A DNA stretch of 64,000 bases from Pseudarthrobacter equi (GTDB lineage Bacteria > Actinomycetota > Actinomycetes > Actinomycetales > Micrococcaceae), in assembly GCF_900105535.1 (NCBI RefSeq), contig NZ_LT629779.1:744001-808000 (forward strand), written 5' to 3'. The notes below the pieces were generated by a model. The model was given only the letters and a program-made list of their open reading frames with translations. It was not told where the DNA came from and did no database searches. The translations under genes and the position numbers were made by a program. Positions within the stretch are counted from its first letter, which is position 1. Every line of letters begins with the position of its first letter. Positions 9,347-16,136 of the stretch are shown in pieces.

Positions 9347-10296
9347 CGCCACGCGAAACAGCCCAGCAATCAGCCAGCCAGCTGCCCGGAGCCCCGGCCG
9401 CCGGGTTTGCCGAATACCTTGCCTCGCCGGAAGGCCCCCGGTTCCTGAACCCCGACGCCGAACGGCAGCCGGGCCCCGACGTTCCCATCCGTACCGTGAC
9501 AGCCGACGGACGGCACGGTCCCGTGGCCATCCGGATCTACGGCGAAGCCACCGGGACGGACACTCCGGCCCTGGTGTGGCTGCACGGCGGCGGCTTCGTC
9601 AGCGGCAGCGTGGACATCCCCGAATCGGACTACCTGGCCCGCGTGCTGGCGGACTTGGGGACACCGGTGCTGTCCGTGGACTACCGGCTGGCCCGCGACG
9701 GCGTGTCCTACCCCATCCCACACGATGACGCCCTGGCCGGCTGGTTCTGGGCCCGCGAGAACGCCGCCTCGCTGGGGCTGGACCCGGAGCTGCTGTGCCT
9801 GGGCGGCGCCGGCGCGGGCGGCAACCTGGCCGTTGGCGCCGCGCTCTACCTGATCGATGCCGGAAAGCCGCTGCCCGCCAAGCTCCTGCTGGCCTACCCC
9901 TTCCTGCACGCCGAACTCCCGCCGCCCGCCGCCGGGTTGGACGAGGACGTCATGGCGGGCCTGCCCCGGCACCTGCGGTTCACCCTGGAGGACTGCATCC
10001 GGACAGCGGAGAACTACGTGGGCGGCCCGGTCAGCATGGCGCCGTCCTACGCGATGCCCGGGTACGCGGACCCTGCAGGGCTCCCGCCAACGGCCCTTCT
10101 TGCCTGCGAGTACGACGACGCCCGCGGCTCCGCCGAGCTCTTTGCGGCCAGCCTGGAACAGGCCAAAGTCCCCGTGACCTACTTCCTCGCCGAGGGCGGC
10201 GTGCACGGGCACCTGAACCACACGGCCGGGCTGCCCGAAGGCCAGGCTGCGCTGGACTTCATGGCAGGCGAACTCCGGTCCGCGGGGGAGCGGTAG
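9343..10296 (+). CDS. HSL-family alpha/beta hydrolase fold protein lacking the nucleophile serine
   Basis: This 317-residue protein is ATGA-coupled to the preceding hydrolase. The hormone-sensitive-lipase hallmarks are present: HGGGFVSGS for the oxyanion hole, SVDYRLA, and a C-terminal EGGVHGH with a candidate His. The expected GDSAGG elbow, however, reads G-A-G-A-G-G at residues 155-160, so Gly157 occupies the position of the catalytic Ser. It may be a non-catalytic binding or partner protein of the active hydrolase encoded just before it, or use another mechanism. Family membership is firm and activity is doubtful. Confidence 0.85.
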   Translation: MTPRETAQQSASQLPGAPAAGFAEYLASPEGPRFLNPDAERQPGPDVPIRTVTADGRHGPVAIRIYGEATGTDTPALVWLHGGGFVSGSVDIPESDYLARVLADLGTPVLSVDYRLARDGVSYPIPHDDALAGWFWARENAASLGLDPELLCLGGAGAGGNLAVGAALYLIDAGKPLPAKLLLAYPFLHAELPPPAAGLDEDVMAGLPRHLRFTLEDCIRTAENYVGGPVSMAPSYAMPGYADPAGLPPTALLACEYDDARGSAELFAASLEQAKVPVTYFLAEGGVHGHLNHTAGLPEGQAALDFMAGELRSAGER

Positions 10297-10540
10297 CCAG
10301 CCCCTGCCTGTCACCAGCACCCCGGCCATCCGTGGCTCCTTCGCCGCCGCCCTGGCGGGCTGGCTGGAATACGGCGGCGGCACCGGCTGCGGCGCCGGCG
10401 GGTCCTAGGAACCGCGGCCGCTCAAGGTGCGGCCCTGCCGTCGTCCGCCGGGCCGTTGCCCTGCCGGCCGGACAGGCCTAGCATGTGCGCACAATCCACT
10501 GCGAAAGTGGACGGTCCGCAGGGAAAGGGCGGGGCAAACC

Positions 10541-10921
10541 ATGGATGAGACGGGCAGCAACGAGAAGGTGGTGCACCGGCTGATCCAGTGCATCAACGAC
10601 CGGCATATTGAGGTCATGGACGAACTGTTCCATGAGGACGCGGTGATGCACTGGCCCCAGTCCGGCGAGTACGTCCGCGGCGCCGAAAACCGGCGGGGAA
10701 TCTACAACGCTTTCCCGCAGCTGCCCACCATCACGCCCCGGCGGCTGACCAGCGGCGGCAACCTGGTGGTGGCCGAGGCATCCCTCGACTACGGCGGCCC
10801 CGTTTACGAAACGGTGTTCATCTTCGAGCTCCGCGACGGCCGGATCGCCACGGAAACGGCCTATTGGAGCGAAGCGTTTCCGGCTCCTGAATGGCGCTCG
10901 CAGTGGGTGGACATCGGCTAA
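10541..10921 (+). CDS. SnoaL-like / NTF2-fold protein
   Basis: This 126-residue protein has the size and pattern of the SnoaL-like NTF2 fold: NEKVVHRLIQCINDRHIEVMDELFHEDAVMHWPQSGEYVRGAENRRGIY, then beta-strands with YETVFIFELRDGRIATETAYW. Such proteins are small isomerases, cyclases or ligand-binding proteins, and the substrate cannot be told from sequence. The ATG is preceded by GGGAAAGGGCGG. It is separated by 244 bp from the hydrolase operon and converges on glycerate kinase across a shared hairpin. Confidence 0.8.
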   Translation: MDETGSNEKVVHRLIQCINDRHIEVMDELFHEDAVMHWPQSGEYVRGAENRRGIYNAFPQLPTITPRRLTSGGNLVVAEASLDYGGPVYETVFIFELRDGRIATETAYWSEAFPAPEWRSQWVDIG

Positions 10922-10926
10922 AACGG

Positions 10927-10958
10927 CATGGCACGCCCGGGTTTACGGACGTGCCATG
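10927..10958. terminator. Bidirectional hairpin between SnoaL-like gene and glycerate kinase
   Basis: A perfect 9-bp stem (CATGGCACG / CGTGCCATG) with a 14-nt loop lies between the two convergent stops. There is no clear U-tract on either strand, so terminator strength is uncertain. Confidence 0.55.
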
Positions 10959-10973
10959 GGCCTGGGCGGTGCC

Positions 10974-12197
10974 TTAGCGGAGGGCGGCGCTTGTGCTTTC
11001 TACGGTGCTCTCTGCCCGGTGCCGGCCGCCGGATGGTTCGATGTCCTGGCCGATGCCCTGCCCGATTTCCCTGCCGATCCGCCGCAGCAGGGCGGCGGAC
11101 AGTTCCGGATCGCGGGACGAATCCAGCTCCGTGTAGTCCGCCAGGGCGTAGACCCGGTCCAGCGGCAGGTCCGCCCAGCGCTCCCGCGGCAGCAGCGAGC
11201 GTCCGGTCACGGCGAGGACCGCGCGGTTTCCTGAGCGGCGGGCGACGGCGGCCGGCAGCTTCCCGGCCAGCGTCTGTTCGTCGATGCTGCCTTCGCCGGT
11301 GATGACCACGTCGCAGGGCTCCCGGCGTGTGTCGAAGTCCAGCAGGTCCAGGAAGAAATCCGCCCCGGAAACCTGGTGTGCCCCCAGTAGCATGCATGCG
11401 AAGCCGATGCCGCCGGCGCTTCCGGCACCCGGGTGGGCGGCCAGCTCCGCAGCGGTGCCGGTACCGGCCCGCGCCAGGGCCGCCACCAGATTTCCAAGGC
11501 CCCGGTCAAGGGCGGCGATGTCAGCAACCGTGGCGCCCTTTTGGGGTCCGAAGACGGCCGGAGCGCCGTCCGGCCCAGCCAGCGGGTTGGACACATCGCT
11601 TGCCACAATGAGCTCCGTGCCTGCCAGCTCCGGTATCGGCCGGACGTCCACGGAGCTGATCTCCCGCAGGTTCCGGCCCGTGCCTGCCAGGAAGAGGCCA
11701 TGGCTGTCACGGAACGTGAACCCCAGTGCGGTCAGCATGCCCATGCCGCCGTCGGTGCTGGCGCTGCCACCCAGTGCCAGCACTATCCGGGCCGGATTAA
11801 GGCTGAGGGCCATCAGGATGGCCTCGCCGAAGCCGCGGCTGGAGGCATCCAAGGGTTCCAGTATCCCGTGGGGGAGCAGCCCCAGCCCGCAGGTGTTGGC
11901 CACCTCCACCACCGCCGTCACGCCGTCGAACGCGATGCTTGCCTGCACGGGCCGGCCGGTGGGCCCGGAGACCGTGCAGCTGCGCCTGGTAAAGCCGGCA
12001 GCGACGGCGGCGTCGACGCTGCCGTCGCCGCCGTCGGCCAGGGGGAGCAGCTCGCACCGGATTCCTGCGGACATTCCGGGCCCACCTGCCACGGAGCGGA
12101 TGCCGTCAGCCAGGGCCTCCGCCACCTCTGCGGCGGTGAGGCTTCCCTTGAACTTGTCCGGGGCGATGAGTACGGTCTTCGCGGTGGCTGCAGTCAT
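10974..12197 (-). CDS. Glycerate kinase (GarK/GlxK family)
   Basis: This 407-residue protein has the whole family signature: the VLIAPDKFKGSLTAAEVAEALADGI start, LADGGDGSVDA, an ALGGSASTDGGMGML region and a late VVITGEGSIDEQTLAGK. It phosphorylates D-glycerate, giving 2-phosphoglycerate for lower glycolysis. It begins 2 bp after the dicarboxylate symporter stop and so is the third gene of the tartrate operon. The C-terminal 25 residues (GGRHRAESTVEST...) extend past the usual end. Confidence in function is high. Confidence 0.95.
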   Translation of the reverse strand: MTAATAKTVLIAPDKFKGSLTAAEVAEALADGIRSVAGGPGMSAGIRCELLPLADGGDGSVDAAVAAGFTRRSCTVSGPTGRPVQASIAFDGVTAVVEVANTCGLGLLPHGILEPLDASSRGFGEAILMALSLNPARIVLALGGSASTDGGMGMLTALGFTFRDSHGLFLAGTGRNLREISSVDVRPIPELAGTELIVASDVSNPLAGPDGAPAVFGPQKGATVADIAALDRGLGNLVAALARAGTGTAAELAAHPGAGSAGGIGFACMLLGAHQVSGADFFLDLLDFDTRREPCDVVITGEGSIDEQTLAGKLPAAVARRSGNRAVLAVTGRSLLPRERWADLPLDRVYALADYTELDSSRDPELSAALLRRIGREIGQGIGQDIEPSGGRHRAESTVESTSAALR

Positions 12198-12199
12198 GG

Positions 12200-13726
12200 T
12201 CAGACAGTCTCTGAGTAGGCCGGGCGGCGGTCAGCGGACGCGTGCCCGGCGGAGGCGGCGGCTTCGTTGTGGGAAAGGACGACGCCGGTGGGTCCGGCGG
12301 GTGCCGGACCGCCGGCCCGTGCGTCCCCGGCGGATGCTGCGGCTGGCTGTGCTGCCGGCACCACTTCTGCTGCCGGTGCTGCCGGTACCGCTTGCATCGT
12401 GGCGGCCAGGGGCTCCACCGTTTCACCGGCGAAGACGCGGCGGGCGCGGTCCACGTCCAGCGTGCGGTCCCACCGGGCGATGAACAGCGTGGCCACGGCG
12501 TTGCCCGTGAAGTTCACGATGGCCCGGCATTCGGACATGAACTTGTCGATGCCGAAGATCAGCATGATGCCGGCGGCCGGGATGGTGCCGATGGTGGTCA
12601 GGGTGGCCGTGAGGGCGATGAACCCGCCGCCGGCCACGCCCGCCGCGCCCTTGGAGGTCAGCAGCATGACAGCGAGCAGGCCGAGCTGCTGGCCGATGCT
12701 CAGGTCCGTGTTGGTGGCCTGGGCGATGTAGAGGGCGGCCAGGGACAGGTAGATGGCCGCGCCGTCGAGGTTGAAGCTGTAGCCGGTGGGAACCACCAGG
12801 CCCACGGTCTCTTTCTTGACACCGGCGTGCTCGAGCTTGCGCATCAGACCCGGGAGGGCCGGTTCGGCGGTGGAGGTGCCCAGGATGAGCATGTACTCCT
12901 CCTTGAGGTGGCGGATCATCGTGAAGATGTTCAGTTTGAGGAACGCCATGACTGAGCCGAGGACCACCACGATGAACAGGATGGAGGTGACGTAGAACAG
13001 CGCGATCAGCCCGCCCATGCTGGTCAGCGATGAGACGCCGTACTTGCCCACGGCGTAGGCCATGGCACCGAAGGCGCCCAGCGGGGCGGCCTTCATGATG
13101 AAGCCGAGGATCTTGAACATCACGCCGGTGAGCCGCTGCACGCCGTCCAGGACGGGGGCGCCCACTTTGCCCATGGCGTTCAGGGCGATGCCGAAGACCA
13201 CGGCGATGAAGATGATCTGCAGGATGTCGCCCTCAACGAAGGGCCCCGCGATGCTGCTGGGGATGATGTGGGTGATGAACTGCCACCATTCCTGGTGCTG
13301 GCCGGCGTCGATGAGCTTCGCGGCCGAGTCCGAGGTTTTGATGCTGCCGGCGTCTGCATTGACGCCGTCGCCCAGCCGGAAAATGTTGATGGCCACCAGT
13401 CCGAACACCATGGCCAGGATGGTGCCGACCTGGAAGTACGTCAGCGCCTTCAGCCCGGTCATGCCCACCTTTTTCAGGTCCGCGACGCTGGCGATGCCTC
13501 CCACGATGGTGAGGAACACGATGGGGCCGATGAGCATCTTCATCGAGTTCACGAATGTGGTGCCGATGGGTTCCATGGCGATGCCCGCGGACGGGGCCAG
13601 CCAGCCCACCAGGATGCCGACGACGATGGCGGTCAGTACCCAGAAGTACAGCTGTTTGTACCAGCGGGTTTTGGCTGGCGCTTGTTTTCCTGCGGCGGGG
13701 CCGCCGGCGGTTGTGATGTGGTCCAT
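12200..13726 (-). CDS. dctA: Dicarboxylate/cation symporter, DAACS (DctA) family
   Basis: This 508-residue protein starts at an ATG behind GAGGTAGGA. It has about eight transmembrane segments plus re-entrant loops, with the DAACS landmarks FVNSMKMLIGPIVFLTIVGGIAS, STAEPALPGLMRKLE, VPTGYSFNLDGAAIYLS and a late DKFMSECRAIVNFTGNAVAT. The C-terminal ~80 residues are an Ala/Pro-rich tail not needed for transport. DctA carriers take up succinate, fumarate and malate with protons or Na+. Placed between tartrate dehydrogenase and glycerate kinase, it is probably the uptake system for tartrate or a similar C4 hydroxy-dicarboxylate. Confidence 0.93.
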   Translation of the reverse strand: MDHITTAGGPAAGKQAPAKTRWYKQLYFWVLTAIVVGILVGWLAPSAGIAMEPIGTTFVNSMKMLIGPIVFLTIVGGIASVADLKKVGMTGLKALTYFQVGTILAMVFGLVAINIFRLGDGVNADAGSIKTSDSAAKLIDAGQHQEWWQFITHIIPSSIAGPFVEGDILQIIFIAVVFGIALNAMGKVGAPVLDGVQRLTGVMFKILGFIMKAAPLGAFGAMAYAVGKYGVSSLTSMGGLIALFYVTSILFIVVVLGSVMAFLKLNIFTMIRHLKEEYMLILGTSTAEPALPGLMRKLEHAGVKKETVGLVVPTGYSFNLDGAAIYLSLAALYIAQATNTDLSIGQQLGLLAVMLLTSKGAAGVAGGGFIALTATLTTIGTIPAAGIMLIFGIDKFMSECRAIVNFTGNAVATLFIARWDRTLDVDRARRVFAGETVEPLAATMQAVPAAPAAEVVPAAQPAAASAGDARAGGPAPAGPTGVVLSHNEAAASAGHASADRRPAYSETV

Positions 13727-13791
13727 GATTCCTACCTCATTGTGGAATTTCTTTGGAGAACGCTGGGGGGATGAATGCGGGATAAGCGGCG

Positions 13792-13874
13792 CCCCGAGGG
13801 CCCCGACGCGAGCTTGCGGGCGTTGGGACGGGGCCTTCGGGGTACGACGGCGGCTGGCGGGCGGCCGTCGTACC
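13792..13874. terminator. Two stem-loops in the ttuC-dctA intercistronic gap
   Basis: Two strong inverted repeats fill the 167-bp gap between the tartrate dehydrogenase and symporter genes. One is an 11-bp perfect stem (13841-13851 with 13864-13874, GGTACGACGGC). The other is a 14-bp stem with one G.U pair (13792-13805 with 13829-13842, CCCCGAGGGCCCCG). No U-tract follows, so RNA processing, mRNA protection or partial attenuation within the operon is more likely than full termination. Confidence 0.5.
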
Positions 13875-13893
13875 CTCACCCTGGCGGGAGGTG

Positions 13894-14991
13894 CTAGACG
13901 GTGGCCTGGGCCAGTGTCAGGGCCTTGATGATGGCCTCGGTGACGTCCTCGGTGTTGGCGTCGCCGCCGACGTCGCGGGTCAGGTGTCCGCTGCCGGTGG
14001 CTGCTTCGATGGCGGCCTCAACCTTGCGGGCTTCCTCGTGCAGGCCGAAGTGGTCCAGCATGAGCGCTGCGCTGGCGATCGCACCAATCGGGTTGCTGAT
14101 GCCCTTGCCGGCGATGTCCGGGGCGGAGCCGTGGACCGGTTCGAACATGGACGGGAAGCGGCGCTCCGGGTTCAGGTTGGCGCTGGCGGCCAGGCCCAGG
14201 CTGCCGGCCAGGGCGGAACCGAGGTCGGAGAGGATGTCGGCGTTCAGGTTGGACGCCACCACCACGGACAGGTCTTCCGGCTTGAGGATGAACTTGGCGC
14301 TCATCGCGTCCACCAGGACGCTTTCGGTGCGCACGTCCGGGTAGTCGAGTGCCACGCGGTTGAAGACTTCATCCCACAGGACCATGCCGTACTGCTGGGC
14401 GTTGGACTTGGTCACCGAGGACACCTTCTTCACGGTGCGGGTGCGGGCCAGGTCGAAAGCGAAGCGCATGATGCGCTCGCAGCCCTTCTCGGTGAACAGC
14501 GCGGTCTGCAGCGCCACCTCGTTGCCGGGGCCGCGGCCGCTGAGGTTGCGTCCGCCCAGGCCGGCGTACTCGCCTTCGCTGTTCTCACGGACCACCACCC
14601 AGTCGAGCTCAACGGTGTCGGCCTTGCGCAGCGGGGACTGCACCCCGGGGAGGAACTTCACCGGGCGGATGTTGGCCCACTGGTCGAAGTTCTGGGTGAT
14701 GTTCAGGCGCAGGCCCCAGAGGCTGACGTGGTCCGGGACGTTTTCCCAGCCGACGGCGCCGAAGTAGATGGCGTCGAAGTCCTTGAGGGCTTCCAGGCCC
14801 TTGGGGTCCATCATCAGGCCGGTCTTGGCGTAGTACTCGGAGCCCCAGGGGAACTCGGTCCAGTCGAAAGCGAACTTGCCGTTGGAGCTACCGGCCAGGG
14901 CGTCCAGGACCCGGCGGCCGGCTGAAACGACCTCTTTGCCCACGCCGTCGGCGGGGATGGAAGCGATGCTGAAAGTCTGGGTGGTGCTCAT
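13894..14991 (-). CDS. ttuC: Tartrate dehydrogenase/decarboxylase (beta-decarboxylating dehydrogenase family)
   Basis: This 365-residue protein belongs to the isocitrate/isopropylmalate/tartrate dehydrogenase family: IPADGVGKEVV at the start, WVVVRENSEGEYAG, the metal-binding DAMSAKF...VVVASNLNADILSDL region, and FEPVHGSAPDIAGKGISNP. WGLRLNITQNFDQWANIRP is characteristic of the tartrate/D-malate branch. It would use NAD+ and Mn2+ to oxidise tartrate, and with meso-tartrate gives D-glycerate and CO2, the substrate of the kinase downstream. A dyad that matches one in the LysR promoter lies 125-139 bp upstream. Confidence 0.92.
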   Translation of the reverse strand: MSTTQTFSIASIPADGVGKEVVSAGRRVLDALAGSSNGKFAFDWTEFPWGSEYYAKTGLMMDPKGLEALKDFDAIYFGAVGWENVPDHVSLWGLRLNITQNFDQWANIRPVKFLPGVQSPLRKADTVELDWVVVRENSEGEYAGLGGRNLSGRGPGNEVALQTALFTEKGCERIMRFAFDLARTRTVKKVSSVTKSNAQQYGMVLWDEVFNRVALDYPDVRTESVLVDAMSAKFILKPEDLSVVVASNLNADILSDLGSALAGSLGLAASANLNPERRFPSMFEPVHGSAPDIAGKGISNPIGAIASAALMLDHFGLHEEARKVEAAIEAATGSGHLTRDVGGDANTEDVTEAIIKALTLAQATV

Positions 14992-15115
14992 TTTCTGTGT
15001 CTCCTCGTTGAGTGGTTCCAGTGCGGCGCTGTTATCGGCATCACACTGTTTCCTTCCTCTTCAAGTAGACGGGCGAGGGTCCCATAGCGTCCAAGACCAA
15101 GAATCGATCCGCTAG

Positions 15116-15130
15116 ATAGGCAACGCCTAT
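15116..15130 (-). promoter_or_regulatory. LysR-type operator ATAG-N7-CTAT upstream of ttuC
   Basis: ATAGGCAACGCCTAT is a perfect dyad of T-N11-A type. Read on the minus strand (ATAGGCGTTGCCTAT) it matches the site at 16072-16086 at 13 of 15 positions. It overlaps the stop codon of the LysR gene and faces ttuC. Confidence 0.7.
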
Positions 15131-16044
15131 GTTTCCCCGGCAGCAACAGCAGCGGGCTTGGCCGTCACATGCTGTTCGGCGACTTTCAGGAACGCGCGGG
15201 CGGCGGGCGTGAGGCCTTCCTTCCGGCTGAGGATGGCGACCTCCAGCTGGGAGGCCGGCTCGATCAGCAGGGTGCGCAGCCCCGCTCTGTGCGCCGTGGG
15301 GGCCCACGACGACGGCATCACCGCGTGCCCCACACCCGCCAGTACCAGCGGGAGGATGGAGGTCCGGTGCGCCACCTCCACCACGATTTCGGCGTTGATT
15401 CCGGACGCCAGTGCCTCGTCCACCAGTCCGCGCATCAGCGAGCCGCGCTGGCTGGCGATCAGGCGGTGCCCGCCCAGGTCCTCCCGCTGGATGGCCTTCA
15501 CGTTGCCGAACGCGTCCGCATGGGGATTGACGATCAGGATCAGCGGCTGCCGTTCCAGTTCCAGGACCTCGACGCCGGGAACGCGGATGGCCGTGGGGGA
15601 GCCGGCCAGGCCAATTTCCGTGCTGCCGCTGCGGACGGACTCCACCACTTCTTCCGGGGTGAAGGCGGCCGAGACGTTGAGGCGCACCGACGGGTAGGAC
15701 AGGGTGAAATCGCTGATCATCGAGGTCAGCGGCTCGATCCCCGGCGACGGCATGGTGATGATGTCCAACCGGCCGCTCCGGATTCCCCGCAGCGACTGGA
15801 CGGCCGATTGTGCGGCGTCGAGGTCCCGCATCACCACCCGCGCCGGGCCCACCAGCTCCTTGCCTGCATCGCTGAGGACCGCCCGCCGCCCGATGCGGTG
15901 GAACAGCGGCACTCCCAGTTCCTTCTCGAGGCCGGCGATGGTCTGGGACAGCGACGGCTGGGCAATGAGGAGGTGTTCCGCAGCGCGGTTGAATCCGCCG
16001 TGGTCAACCACAGCCAGGAAATACTTCAGCTTCCGGGTGTCCAT
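15127..16044 (-). CDS. LysR family regulator of the tartrate operon
   Basis: This 305-residue protein starts at the conserved MDTRKLKYFLAVVDHGGFNRAAEHL. A longer frame upstream is possible but would start ahead of this conserved N-terminus. The HTH is at residues ~1-60 (AQPSLSQTIAGLEKELG) and the effector domain follows. It lies immediately upstream of and in the same direction as ttuC-dctA-glycerate kinase. Matching ATAG-N7-CTAT dyads stand 28 bp before its own start and at its 3' end before ttuC, which suggests autoregulation and control of the operon. The inducer is probably a tartrate isomer. Confidence 0.9.
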   Translation of the reverse strand: MDTRKLKYFLAVVDHGGFNRAAEHLLIAQPSLSQTIAGLEKELGVPLFHRIGRRAVLSDAGKELVGPARVVMRDLDAAQSAVQSLRGIRSGRLDIITMPSPGIEPLTSMISDFTLSYPSVRLNVSAAFTPEEVVESVRSGSTEIGLAGSPTAIRVPGVEVLELERQPLILIVNPHADAFGNVKAIQREDLGGHRLIASQRGSLMRGLVDEALASGINAEIVVEVAHRTSILPLVLAGVGHAVMPSSWAPTAHRAGLRTLLIEPASQLEVAILSRKEGLTPAARAFLKVAEQHVTAKPAAVAAGET

Positions 16045-16071
16045 GCGCGGCTCCTTGGGCGTAGGGCTCCA

Positions 16072-16086
16072 ATAGCCTACGCCTAT
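16072..16086 (-). promoter_or_regulatory. LysR-type operator ATAG-N7-CTAT at the LysR promoter
   Basis: ATAGCCTACGCCTAT lies 28 bp upstream of the LysR start. It has the same ends and spacing as the ttuC-side dyad at 15116-15130, as expected for an autoregulatory site. Confidence 0.65.
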
Positions 16087-16136
16087 CAATGAGCCTTTAT
16101 AGATTGGGGGCTTTCCTAAGCGCTGACCCCGTGGCG

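Noticed and set aside
13792..13842. rho-independent terminator ending the tartrate operon after ttuC
   Set aside because: There is no U-tract, and the two downstream genes complete the same pathway, so full termination here is unlikely.
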